NCBI GenBank assembly: GCA_026770585.1
Contig: MU646676.1
Span: 382,626-395,944 of the forward strand
Length of the DNA stretch: 13,319 nucleotides
Direction: 5' to 3'
DNA from: Baffinella frigidus
Taxonomy: Eukaryota; Cryptophyceae; Cryptomonadales; Baffinellaceae
The notes beneath the pieces are model-generated. The model was not told the DNA's origin. It saw only the letters and a list, made by a program, of their open reading frames with translations, and ran no database searches. The stretch's first letter is position 1; each line of letters opens with the position of its first letter. The position numbers and the translations under genes were made by a program. Shown here piece by piece: positions 1 to 6,638 of the stretch.

Positions 1-177
1 CCCCCAAAAAAAAAGACGAGAGCAGTCAGACTCCTTCCTGGAGCCAGGTAGAGGCTTGAAAAGAACCCAGACTCTCTCCGCACTAGGTCTAGCGCGTTTT
101 TGAAGCCCCGGGAGTTTCGTTTGGTGGGTGATTGGAGCCATTCACGCATGGCTCGAGCCACCGAAGAGTGGACGACC

Positions 178-240
178 CCCAATCAAAAGTCAACGAATCC
201 CAATCAAAAGTCAATGAACCTCAATCAAAAGTCAACCTCC
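178..240. repeat. three copies of CAATCAAAAGTCAA
   Basis: Three tandem units of about 20 bases. They resemble, in reverse orientation, the TTGACTTTTGGC motif of the surrounding larger units, so the array also contains inverted pieces. Confidence 0.7.
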
Positions 241-689
241 GCAGGATCCTCACCAGCGAGGTGAGCCATTGGAGCCATTTAGGTGGGGGTTGACTTTTGG
301 CGTTAGACTCTACTTTTGGTAGGGTCTAGGGTGGGGAAGTGGGTGAGTGCACGAGGGTTGATGCACGACCTTGAGGCCAACTGTGTTTCGTTTGGTACCA
401 CACATGGCTTCAGGAAACTAAACCAGGCTTTTCTGGTTGTGTGCACGGGACTTTGACCACTTTGGAGTTCGACCAGTTTGAAATTTGACCACTTTGGGTT
501 GACATTGCCGCATACCACACACGGTTTCTGGGTGCGTGCGCGGGGGTGATAGGGGGGGCATTGGAGCCATTAGGTGGGGGTTGACTTTTGGCGTTAGACT
601 CTCCTTTTGGTAGAGTCTAGGGTGGTCAATTGGGTGATTGGTCGAGAGTGGTCAAGTGGGTGGGTGCACAGGGGGGGGTGAGGAATGAC

Positions 690-726
690 CTTCCCAGGGA
701 TATCGCACATCTTCTCGACATGCGGC
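690..726 (-). pseudogene. extra copy of the 3' end of thrS exon 5
   Basis: On the minus strand it reads KPHVEKMCDIPGK followed by GT, against [13 protein letters not shown] in the real exon 219 bases away. The exon edge, a GT donor (GGGAAG/GTCATT) and the downstream intron sequence are all duplicated. The upstream half, with the catalytic Cys and a usable acceptor, is missing. A more decayed third version lies at 362-420, where only the flanks are recognisable. Confidence 0.8.
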
Positions 727-908
727 TTCAGGAAACCAAACCAGGCTTCTGGGTGCGTGCACGGGGGTGAGAGGCTCCATTGGAGCCATTTTGGCATTGG
801 GGTTGACTTTTGGCATTAGTCTCTACTTTTGGTAGGGTAGGGTCCAGGGTGGTCAAGTGGGTCTAGGGTGGTAAGTGGGTGGGTGCACGGGGTGGGGTGA
901 GGAGCAAC

Positions 909-963
909 CTTCCCAGGGATATCGCGTGTCTTCTCGACATGCGGCCCCGCGCAGAGGTCCCAC
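909..963 (-). CDS. thrS: thrS exon 5: CxxxH editing motif
   Basis: A 55-base exon encoding [18 protein letters not shown], which holds the Cys and His of the CAGPH motif that complete the editing site. The acceptor is CCCTAG/G and the donor GGGAAG/GTTGCT. The family continues with AFELESVAGAYW, which I could not find before position 1, so intron 5 runs off the window. Confidence 0.82.
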
Positions 964-3658
964 CTAGGGTTTGGGGTTTGGGGTTTTGGGTTTGGGGTTT
1001 AGGGTTTGGGGTTTAGGGTTTGGGGTTTAGGGTTATAGGGTTTAGGGTTTAGGGTTTTGAGGTTTAGGGTTAAAGGGTTTAGGGTTTAGGGTTTTGAGGT
1101 TTAGGGTTTAGTGTTTAGGGTTTAGGGTTCAGTGTTTAGGGTTCAGGGTGCAGGGTGCAGAATTCACCACTCCTCCCCGATGTGGTAGATGGAGATGTCC
1201 TCGCCCTCAGGGATCGAGTTGAGCAGCTCGAGTTTGTACTTCTCCCCCTGAGCTTCGATGCGCCGCCTTGCCTCCTCCCGCGGCACCACCTACACCAGGA
1301 AAAGTCGTATATTTGCACCAGGAAAAGTCATATATTTGCACCAGGAAAAGTCATATATGTGTACCAGGAAAAGTCATATATTTGTACTGGAAGAAGTAAG
1401 TCTACGTAAAGCAAGCCGACGTCGAGGGAGAACTGATTGCGACGCGAGTTGGTACACAATCATCGAGTCGGTACACAATTATTTAGCTAGTCGGTACACA
1501 ATTATTTAGCTAGTCGGTACACAATTATTTAGCTAGTCGGTACACAATTATTTAGCTAGTCGGTACACAATTATAAGTCCTCCTTCAACGTTGGCTTCCG
1601 GCATCAACCTCCGGCGCGTCTCCTCCCGCGGCACCACCTACACGGGTTTGTACCAGGAAAAGTCGTATATTTATACTGAAAAAAGCAAGTCATATACGTG
1701 TGCCGAAAATTAGTCGTATATTTGTACTGGCCATTGCAAACGTAGTATCAAGTGTCCCGGGGGAAGGCAGTCAGTCCGCCTCTTCACGGGAACATCCTTG
1801 AAATTTAGAATGTCTTTCTGGCACACACGATAAAACAAGGTACTGGTAAAACACAAGTTCACACTTGTAAACCTCTCCAGTTTGAAACTTATGCTACGAA
1901 AGTCTGAGGCGGGCCTGTCCGGACTTTCTAAATGGCAGCGAAATTCCCACTACACACTCGAGGCTGGAACAAGGAATAGGTTAAAACATTTACTTTCGAA
2001 AAGTCAAAGTTTCAGGTGGGACAGTCACGTACTCCCCGGAATTTCCGGGGGATATGTGACCATCTTCACTACAAATCATACAATCAGCCGAGAACAACAT
2101 TTCAAAATAGTCCCTTTTCTGGCCTCGAGTGGAACCTCGCGGGTGATGGGGAAGTTCTTCTTGATGATGTTCTGCATCTCCTTCTTGATCGCTTTCAGGT
2201 CCTCCGCTTCGAACGCCCCCCCCTGCGTTTCGGGTTCTGGGTTTCGGGTTTCGGGTTTCGGGTTTCGGGTTTCGGGTATTTCGGTTTTCGGGTTTCGGGT
2301 TTCGGGTTTCGGGTTTCGGGTGTCGGTTTTCGGGCATTTCGGGTTTCGGGTTTTGGGTTTCGGATTTCGGAACCCCCGCCCATTCATCGTCATAGAAGAA
2401 TCCGTTGTCGATGCACACAAAAAGAGGGGTAGGTAGGTAGGTAGGTAGGTAGGTAGGTAGGTAGGTAGGTAGGTAGGTAGGTAGCATCGTGGATTTAGGG
2501 CGTATGGTATAGGTGGGGTTATGGTTTAGGGTTTGAGGTGTTGGGTTCAGGGTTGGGGGTTTAGAAGGGTTAAGGAGGTTTAAGGAGGGTTTAGGAGGGT
2601 TGAGCAAGGTTTAGGAGGGTTTAAATTTTTTTTTAAAATAGAGTTAGTTTTCCTCATGTTCCGGATAGTAGCTTGACAGGTTCGATGGCCCCACCTGAAC
2701 GCCTCAAGTTGATAGCCCGACGTCATAAGCCATACAGCGGCCTTTGAAGGGATTTCAAATAGTCTTTAAGCGATAAGACCTGGGACCCTACGGTAGGCAA
2801 CCCGTAGGGACATAGGGGGGGTTCCTACGGATAAGGTAACGGAAACTCGGGCGCTCAGAGCCCGAAAATCCCTTCGAAGCCCGCTGTGTGGTCCAACAAA
2901 TCCTCCACTCCACCTGAAGGTCGAAGTCATAGAAGAAGCCGTTGTCGATCCACGGCCCGATGGTCGTCTTGGCGTTGGGGAAGAGCCGCTGCACCGCCAT
3001 GGCCATCACGTGCGCCGACGAGTGCCTGCGGGCCGCACGGGTCCGCTGTCAGCACGCGCCCCGCTGCTGCACTCTCTCGCGCGCGTGCTTCCCTCGCGGT
3101 CGCGCTGGGGGAGTGAGGGTGCTGTAAAAAAAGCCAGCGCCTGACGGTGATGAGCGACGAGAGGCGGCAGGGATGCTGGGCAGGTTGAATCGCAGCTCTC
3201 TGGATGGTGCAACACGTCACTGTACGCTAGACATGAACCCTGCAGCTAGCATTTGACCAGCAGTATGCACAAGTTTGTTTGTTCCCCTGCCTCATCTCCA
3301 TCAATCCAGCGTCGCGACCGCACCTGATCTTGAGGAGGTTCTCGTTGTTCTCGTTGGTCGGCAGCTCGATGACCTCCGCGACATCCACCTTCACCGGAGC
3401 CGCGGTCGACATGCTCAAAGAGGTGGGCCTGCGCGCCACGCGCTGGGAGACGAGCGGAAACGCCGCACTCCCAAGCACGCCGCGCCGTCCGGCGGAGGCG
3501 ACGGTGCCCGTGTGCCTGGCGGCCGACGCGGCCGGGAGAAGGGCGGGGCGCGAGCGCGCGAGGATGGAGGATGCACGCGGCAGCATGGCGCTGGGCGCGA
3601 AGGCAGCGGCAGCCGGGAGCGTGCAGGCGACGGTGAGGAGCAGGACTGCCACGCGCAT
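909..3658 (-). CDS. thrS: plastid-targeted threonyl-tRNA synthetase, 5' part (five exons)
   Basis: Class II threonyl-tRNA synthetase, which charges tRNA-Thr for organelle translation. I joined exons 3658-3324, 3025-2914, 2222-2136, 1289-1168 and 963-909, giving 237 residues in one frame; the catalytic core and anticodon domain lie beyond the left edge. Residues 1-19 form a hydrophobic signal peptide, with predicted cleavage before F20 of an AAA/FAP motif, followed by a basic, Ser/Ala-rich transit-like stretch to about residue 85. No TGS domain is visible, as I recall for cyanobacterial-type enzymes. The N2 editing domain follows: HSSAH at 113-117 and CAGPH at 223-227 supply the HxxxH and CxxxH residues that match E. 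coli H73, H77, C182 and H186, which clear mischarged Ser-tRNA. Other matches include [13 protein letters not shown] and [12 protein letters not shown]. The ATG at 3658 was chosen because it opens the signal peptide. It is divergent from RFC5. Dual targeting to mitochondria cannot be excluded. Confidence 0.9.
965..1157 (-). repeat. telomere-like repeat filling thrS intron 4
   Basis: Plus strand shows many TTTAGGG and TTTGGGG units with variants. In the sense (minus) direction this is CCCTAAA, so intron 4 (1167-964, 204 bp) is almost nothing else. It runs into the acceptor CCCTAG/G, where the final repeat itself supplies the TAG. Confidence 0.9.
1168..1289 (-). CDS. thrS: thrS exon 4
   Basis: Encodes [20 protein letters not shown], then [20 protein letters not shown], plus two bases of a Trp codon. 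This matches the middle of the editing domain. The acceptor is GTGTAG/GTGG. The donor TG/GTGAAT is phase 2, and the next exon supplies G then TGG, giving EEWW. Confidence 0.86.
1292..1395 (-). repeat. 23-bp tandem repeat next to the exon 4 acceptor
   Basis: About four copies of CACCAGGAAAAGTCATATA plus TTTG on the plus strand begin at the acceptor of exon 4. Related units recur at 1650-1732, next to the extra copy of the exon 4 edge. Confidence 0.85.
1449..1573. repeat. 23-bp minisatellite in thrS intron 3
   Basis: Four near-identical units start TCGGTACACAATTATTTAGC, flanked by partial units on both sides. Units are directly adjacent with no spacers, so this is a simple tandem array. Confidence 0.9.
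1604..1637 (-). pseudogene. extra copy of the 5' edge of thrS exon 4
   Basis: Reads [11 protein letters not shown] after GTGTAG, against [11 protein letters not shown] in the real exon 348 bases downstream on the coding strand. The acceptor and flanking intron repeat are copied as well. The frame stays open for about 29 codons before a stop within the 23-bp minisatellite, and no usable donor is evident. Confidence 0.8.
1733..2135 (-). other. thrS intron 3, unique part
   Basis: The first 400 bases of intron 3 (sense direction) hold no gene or recognisable element. The only structure I see is a short palindrome around 2036-2053 (CCCGGAATTTCCGGGG). Confidence 0.5.
2136..2222 (-). CDS. thrS: thrS exon 3
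   Basis: Encodes 29 residues, [16 protein letters not shown] then [13 protein letters not shown], the helical part of the N2 domain. Acceptor ACGCAG/GGGG and donor CGCGAG/GTTCCA are both phase 0, and joining to exon 4 gives the expected PITRE-VVPREEA. Its acceptor is reached directly from a CCCGAAA repeat tract. Confidence 0.85.
2223..2370 (-). repeat. CCCGAAA tract leading into the exon 3 acceptor
   Basis: Plus strand is a run of TTTCGGG units with few interruptions; in the sense direction these are CCCGAAA, a one-base variant of the CCCTAAA unit seen elsewhere. It ends directly at the acceptor GAAACGCAG/GGG. Confidence 0.9.
2389..2412 (-). pseudogene. extra copy of a piece of thrS exon 2
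   Basis: Twenty-four bases encode IDNGFFYD. They differ from exon 2 (2926-2949) at one silent position, a Gly codon. It lies inside intron 2, without its own splice sites, between the CCCGAAA tract and a TAGG microsatellite. Confidence 0.8.
2429..2484. repeat. (GTAG)14 microsatellite
   Basis: Fourteen perfect four-base units in thrS intron 2; CTAC in the sense direction, so again C-rich in the sense strand. Confidence 0.95.
2508..2625 (-). repeat. degenerate telomere-like tract, thrS intron 2
   Basis: Loose GGTTTAGG, GGGTTCAGG and GGTTTAGGAGGG units on the plus strand, CCTAAACC in the sense direction. It is more degenerate than the tract in intron 4. Confidence 0.75.
2730..2891. mobile_element. 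short inverted-repeat element, family A copy 1
   Basis: A 162-bp element bounded by CCATACAGCGG and CCGCTGTGTGG, with the inverted repeat extending to GAAGGGATTT / AAATCCCTTCGAAGC. It has no coding capacity, so it looks like a non-autonomous DNA transposon (MITE). Internally it has CCCTACGGTAGG and TTCCTACGGATA. A same-length copy in reverse orientation is at 5683-5843. I see no clear target-site duplication. Confidence 0.78.
2914..3025 (-). CDS. thrS: thrS exon 2: HxxxH editing motif
   Basis: Encodes [15 protein letters not shown], then [15 protein letters not shown]. This is the start of the N2 editing domain, with the two histidines of the HxxxH motif, and it is very close to cyanobacterial-type enzymes. 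The donor CTTCAG/GTGGAG ends the exon in phase 0. A short inverted-repeat element (2730-2891) ends only 21 bases inside the intron from this donor. Confidence 0.88.
3026..3323 (-). other. thrS intron 1 (298 bp)
   Basis: GT-AG intron with donor AG/GTGCGG and acceptor CCGCAG/G. Joining restores RHSSAH exactly. It is GC-rich and, like RFC5 intron 1, carries no telomere-like repeat, no inverted-repeat element and no exon copy that I can see. Confidence 0.75.
3324..3658 (-). CDS. thrS: thrS exon 1: bipartite targeting leader and start of mature protein
   Basis: Encodes 111 codons plus two bases. Residues 1-19 ([10 protein letters not shown] then ACTLPAAAA) are a clear signal peptide, then FAPSAM, then a transit-like region with many Arg, Ser and Ala and no acidic residue until D92. 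The mature start is near the [11 protein letters not shown] stretch, before NENLLKI, which leads into the editing domain. The donor is ATCAG/GTGCGG at 3324/3323, phase 2. A TTG 12 bases upstream is in frame but the ATG at 3658 is the natural start. Confidence 0.88.
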
Positions 3659-3728
3659 GGCGGAGGACAACCCAGGCCGCGGCTGCGTCCGGAAGCAGGT
3701 GCGACTTGGTCAGAGGGGAAGCGTCCCC

Positions 3729-3738
3729 TTCTATACAC
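3729..3738 (-). promoter_or_regulatory. possible TATA-like site of thrS
   Basis: The minus strand reads GTATAG about 73 bases upstream of the thrS ATG. The 3659-3790 region is otherwise unique and free of the repeats seen further upstream. This rests on a weak match. Confidence 0.2.
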
Positions 3739-3795
3739 TCTCCCCAACAATCACAACCACTCTCCTCCCTCCAAGCACACGAAGGAACGTCGCCG

Positions 3796-3833
3796 CCCTT
3801 GTGAGATCCTCGGCCTCCACTTCTTGAGCAGTT
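3796..3833. repeat. dispersed repeat, partner at 5370-5407
   Basis: CCCTTGTGAGATCCTC and GCCTCCACTTCT recur with few changes at 5370-5407 in the same orientation, both followed by AGCAG and a TATATA run. Confidence 0.75.
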
Positions 3834-3941
3834 ATATACTACTTTTAATGAGAAGAGACTTTTATTGAACTTATGACGTCGGACCATAAACTTAAGGCGT
3901 CCAGAGAGGGCTCGTTTTAATCATATACTAGTATATGTCAG

Positions 3942-4055
3942 TATATATGGCAGAATAACAGGTTGTCCACCAGTATATATGGATATTTCGTATCCTCTCG
4001 GTGGACACGAACCCAAGAGGTATTTTTATGAAAATTCCCCTTGCACGAACCCTTT
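3942..4055. repeat. about 110-bp direct repeat, partner at 4329-4437
   Basis: Both copies start TATATATGGCAGA, continue with ACAGGTTGTCCA and TCGTATCCTCTCGGTGGACA, and end in a small hairpin of the form GGTATTTT...AAAATTCCCC. Shorter relatives (CAGGTTGTC plus ATATGGATATTTCGTA) occur at 5645-5675 and 7828-7862. Confidence 0.85.
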
Positions 4056-4249
4056 GGTTGCTTCCCGAGTTGGGAGCGGTCTATCATACAGCTCCCAACC
4101 CGGGAAGAAACCATTCCATTCGAGTTGTTTGCGTACGCCCAGGCACGTACACCCTCAAGCACGTACGAGTCGTACCAAGGGTCTATGTATCATAGAATAT
4201 CTCCTCTTGGTCGTACACCCTCAAGCACGTACATGTACGCCCTCGAGGG

Positions 4250-4350
4250 CCTGTTCGCTCTGCCATACGTACGAAAACTGCTGGATGTCCAGTACGTGCT
4301 TCCCGCTGGACATCCAGCAGTTTTCGTATATATATGGCAGAGCGAACAGG
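4250..4350. mobile_element. foldback element with about 43-bp arms
   Basis: The left arm 4250-4292 (CCTGTTCGCTCTGCCATA then ACTGCTGGATGTCCAG) is the reverse complement of 4306-4350 with one small length difference in a TATA run. The loop is 13 bases. Part of the right arm belongs to the direct repeat at 4329-4437, so the palindrome probably arose by inversion of a repeat end. Confidence 0.85.
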
Positions 4351-4447
4351 TTGTCCAACAGCATATATGGATGTTTCGTATCCTCTCGGTGGACACGAAC
4401 TCAGGGGTATTTTGATAAAAATTCCCCTGGCATAAACTGGGCTTCGA

Positions 4448-4564
4448 GGGTTCGAGCAAGGGTTTTTTTTTTAGTAAAAATACCCCGTGGTTCGAGACCC
4501 CTAGATTTAGCGGTACCGTGACCAAATTTGGATTAAAAAAATCCTTGAAGTTAACTGTCCACAG
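4448..4564 (+). repeat. about 117-bp direct repeat, partner at 4752-4866
   Basis: Both copies run from GGGTTCGAGCAAGG through GGTTCGAGACCCCTAGATTT and GCGGTA-CGTGACCAAATTT to GTTAACTGTCCACAG. Their first half is an inverted repeat (AAGGGGAATTTTTAT against AAAATACCCCTT) also seen at 4012-4052 and 4395-4435. GGTTCGAGACC fits a pol III box B, but I find no box A, so a SINE origin is only a possibility. Confidence 0.85.
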
Positions 4565-4636
4565 TGAACGATCCGCCCTTCGGGGTGGCTACGGGGGCTA
4601 GGATCCTAGAGCAACTCGAACCCGACCGAGTTTGCT

Positions 4637-4697
4637 GATGGCATGGGCTGACACCGACAATCCTGTTTAAATCAAACGAAACAACGAAATAACGAGC
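4637..4697 (-). repeat. dispersed repeat, two direct partners at 7486-7545 and 7708-7762
   Basis: In reverse orientation it contains AACAGGATTGTCGGTGTCAG followed by CCCATGCC, preceded by TTATTTCGTT units. The copies at 7486-7545 and 7708-7762 are forward. Three members of one family thus lie in this intergenic region. Confidence 0.85.
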
Positions 4698-4751
4698 AAG
4701 AAGTGCGTTTGTAGAAAGAGGGTGTGGCGGTGCGTGCGACGGTCAATTGCA

Positions 4752-4866
4752 GGGTTCGAGCAAGGGGAATTTTTATCTGAAAATACCCCTTGGTTCGAGA
4801 CCCCTAGATTTAGCGGTAACGTGACCAAATTTGCGTGAGAAAATCCTTGATGTTAACTGTCCACAG
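4752..4866 (+). repeat. second copy of the 4448-4564 direct repeat
   Basis: Nearly identical in the second half and with a complete inverted-repeat core (GGGGAATTTTTATCTGAAAA then TACCCC) that is disrupted by a T run in the first copy. Confidence 0.85.
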
Positions 4867-5017
4867 GGTAAGTTGACCGACCAAAGCAGGAAACCTCTAC
4901 GTTTGCGTGGTTTGACATCTGAGGTGTCCGTGGTTGGGGCTCCTATGAGCTTAACGATCGGATACCACCTGACTTCCTGGCCCTGGTGTGTGTGTGAGCA
5001 TGGGAGCGATGTCGCAT

Positions 5018-5317
5018 ACCTTCACATGCCCGATGAGGATACGCTTTAGCCGGTTTCTGCCGCGATCCTCTGCACCGGGGGGGCCTGAATGTGATCCGAA
5101 AGAAAACATGGCTTTTTTGTAGAACCAGTTCCGGTGTCCGCCTATGTTGGGAGCCCTTTAGGTCTTTTAGGTTCTTCGAGCTCCCAACATAGGCGGACAC
5201 CGGAATTTGTTCTGTAGAAAGGCCATGCTTCCTTTCGGATCACCTCAAGCCCCCCTGTACAGAGGATCGCGGCAGAAACCGGCGAAAGGGTATCCTCATC
5301 GGGCATGAGGTATCCCC
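5018..5317. mobile_element. large foldback element, arms about 135 bp
   Basis: Left arm 5018-5154 and right arm 5180-5317 pair along their length: CATGCCCGATGAGGATA, GGTTTCTGCCGCGATCCTCT, GTGATCCGAAAG and TCCGGTGTCCGCCTATGTTG each appear once per arm in opposite orientation. The 25-base loop holds CCTTTAGGTC and TTTTAGGTT. No coding capacity. RNA from it would fold into a very long hairpin. Confidence 0.9.
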
Positions 5318-5369
5318 AACTGGGCTGGAAGAACCTAAAGGACCTAAAGGACCACCACCACCACTAAGA
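5318..5369. repeat. CCTAAAGGA direct repeats and CCA triplets
   Basis: AACCTAAAGGACCTAAAGGA followed by CCACCACCACCACTA. The same heptamer-like unit (CCTTTAGG in reverse) occupies the loop of the adjacent foldback and recurs at 7553-7574 and 7797-7816. Confidence 0.75.
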
Positions 5370-5444
5370 CCCTTGTGGGATCCTCTGCCTCCACTTCTCA
5401 GCAGTTTTCGTATATATATAGCAGAGGTTTCGTATATATTTACA

Positions 5445-5521
5445 TATCCCTTGAGTGGCGAGGGGGTCAAAATTGACCCCCAAGAGGTCCTAGAAAGGTC
5501 CTAGGGCCCTACGGTAGGGCG
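5445..5521 (+). repeat. 77-bp direct repeat, partner at 5555-5631
   Basis: Both copies read TATCCCTT-AGTGGC at the start, then a perfect short palindrome whose arms differ between copies (GGGGTCAAAATTGACCCC here, GCCGTCAAATTTGACGGC there), then CAAGAGGTCCTAG and GGGCCCTACGGTAGGGCG. The hairpin arms have changed in a compensatory way. Confidence 0.88.
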
Positions 5522-5554
5522 CATTAAGAGATAGCGAAACAGGCTGTCCAACAG

Positions 5555-5659
5555 TATCCCTTAAGTGGCCATGCCGTCAAATTTGACGGCCAAGAGGTCC
5601 TAGGCAGAACCTAGGGCCCTACGGTAGGGCGTATGAGCCTACTGGCCACTTAAGGGATA
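5555..5659. mobile_element. 105-bp element with 16-bp perfect terminal inverted repeats
   Basis: Begins TATCCCTTAAGTGGCC and ends with its exact complement GGCCACTTAAGGGATA. Internally it has two palindromes (around TCAAATTTGA and CCCTACGGTAGGG). It contains the second copy of the 77-bp repeat, and the upstream copy (5445-5521) lacks the right terminus. Confidence 0.8.
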
Positions 5660-5682
5660 TGGATATTTCGTATTTACATGAT

Positions 5683-5843
5683 CCACACAGCGGGCTACGA
5701 TGGGGAAAAGCTTCAGAATCAAGGCATTCCCGATTACCTTATCCGTAGGAACCCTGCCTATGTCCCTACGGATTACTTACCGTAGGGTCGTAGGTCTTAT
5801 CGCTCAAGGGTTACACGAAATCCCTTCGAAGTCGGCTGTGGGG
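5683..5843. mobile_element. short inverted-repeat element, family A copy 2
   Basis: A 161-bp element bounded by CCACACAGCGG and CGGCTGTGGGG, containing GATTACCTTATCCGTAGGAA, CTATGTCCCTACGGAT and TACCGTAGGGTC. It is the reverse complement of copy 1 (2730-2891) over nearly its whole length, which supports these as true element ends. Confidence 0.85.
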
Positions 5844-5876
5844 CATGTACATAATATGAACATCATTTAGAGTTTT

Positions 5877-5926
5877 CGTGCATAGAATATGTTGGACTGA
5901 TATATAAACAAGACGCAATTCCCACG
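5877..5926 (+). repeat. dispersed repeat related to the RFC5 upstream region
   Basis: CATAGAATATGTTGGACTGA followed by TATA, AACAAG and ATTCCC. Related stretches are at 7209-7256 and at 7886-7936, the last just upstream of RFC5 and containing its E2F-like site. The rest of 5927-6075 shows no feature beyond AT-rich sequence and a small palindrome CCCGGATATCCGGGC. Confidence 0.6.
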
Positions 5927-6075
5927 TTTCCACGATAAACCTATAAACAATATTTCGTATACATACGTCGCTATGTACAGACGAGTTTTTTCTTCTTCAT
6001 GTGGAATGAATGTACGAACGAGACCACAGATCACGTTACGCCCGGATATCCGGGCTCGATGTGACGCGTAGCCTC

Positions 6076-6488
6076 CGATTTTCCCCAGAAGGATTTCTCC
6101 TGGGCAGGGATTTCTCCCGAGTTGGGTTTCTCCCACGGAGGATTTCTCCCAAAGAAGACTTTTCTCAGCATTTCTCAGGATTTCTTCAAGATGGGATTTT
6201 TGATAAGTGGATTTTTTCCATGGAGGATTTTTTCCCTTGGAGATTTTTTCCTTGGGGCTGTTTCTCCCAGGACGATTTTTCCCGCAGACGATTTTTCCCA
6301 GGGAGGGATTTCTCCCAGGACGACTTGTCCTAGAGAGGAATTTTCCAGGGAGGATTTCTCCCAGGACCATTTTTCGTAGGGACCATTTTTCTTGGGGACT
6401 TTTTCTCCCCAAAACGATTTCTCCCACAAACCATTTCTCTCACGGACGATTTTTCCCAGGAAGGATTTTTCCCGTAAAGATTTTTTCC
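6076..6488. repeat. degenerate minisatellite, unit about GGATTTCTCCCAGGAC
   Basis: More than 20 loosely conserved units of 14-17 bases such as GGATTTCTCCCA and GACGATTTTTCCCAGG. Open frames across it on both strands are a by-product of the repeat and are not genes. A second block continues at 6639-6767. Confidence 0.9.
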
Positions 6489-6493
6489 TAGTG

Positions 6494-6633
6494 CACTGCC
6501 AGGCCAGAGTTTTTGTTTTAGTCAGCTCACCTGCGAATGTGTAGTAATGAAGTACACGTTCTGTGTACCACGTTTCTAAAGTTGACGGATTTGTGGGTGA
6601 ATTGACTTTTACAAAATCTTCACCCTGGCAGTG
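6494..6633. mobile_element. 140-bp inverted-repeat element with 5-bp target duplication
   Basis: Starts CACTGCCAGG and ends CCTGGCAGTG, with the inverted similarity extending about 50 bases inward (TTTTGT-TTAGTCA against TGACTTTTACAAAA). It is flanked on both sides by TAGTG (6489-6493 and 6634-6638), and it splits the TTTCTCCCAGGA minisatellite. This is the best-defined transposon insertion in the window. No coding capacity. Confidence 0.88.
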
Positions 6634-6638
6634 TAGTG

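Larger units (their letters stand above)
1..908 (-). repeat. thrS intron 5 (open at left): degenerate tandem array of about 140-290-bp units
   Basis: The plus-strand landmark TTGGAGCCATT recurs at 132, 269, 561 and 780, each time in the shared context GGTTGACTTTTGGC, TAGGGTCTAGGGTGG and GGGTGCACGGGG. Unit spacings are 137, 292 and 219 bases. Units near 362-450 and 680-770 also carry GGCTTCAGGAAAC and remnants of exon 5. The array therefore seems to have grown by repeated duplication of the exon 5/intron 5 junction. No further thrS exon is visible here. Confidence 0.75.

Noticed and set aside
965-1157. True chromosome end (telomere)
   Set aside because: Coding exons of the same gene lie on both sides, and units are degenerate. 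These are interstitial, intronic tracts.
1449-1573. CRISPR-like array
   Set aside because: Units are adjacent tandem copies without unique spacers, inside an intron of a nuclear eukaryotic gene.
1882-2607. Several long open frames rich in NPKPETR or GFRVSGF
   Set aside because: They are translations of the CCCGAAA/TTTCGGG and TAGG repeats; only the thrS exon 3 segment is real coding sequence.
3246-3887. Long open frames antisense to or out of frame with thrS exon 1
   Set aside because: Shadows of a GC-rich exon; the frame with signal peptide, FAP motif and continuity into exon 2 explains the region.
4488-4502. tRNA 3' end suggested by GGTTCGAGACCCC (also at 4790)
   Set aside because: The T stem does not pair and no other tRNA arms are found; it belongs to a direct repeat.
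5867-6491. Long open frames on both strands over the minisatellite
   Set aside because: They are produced by the TTTCTCCCAGGA repeat, whose units lack stops in several frames.
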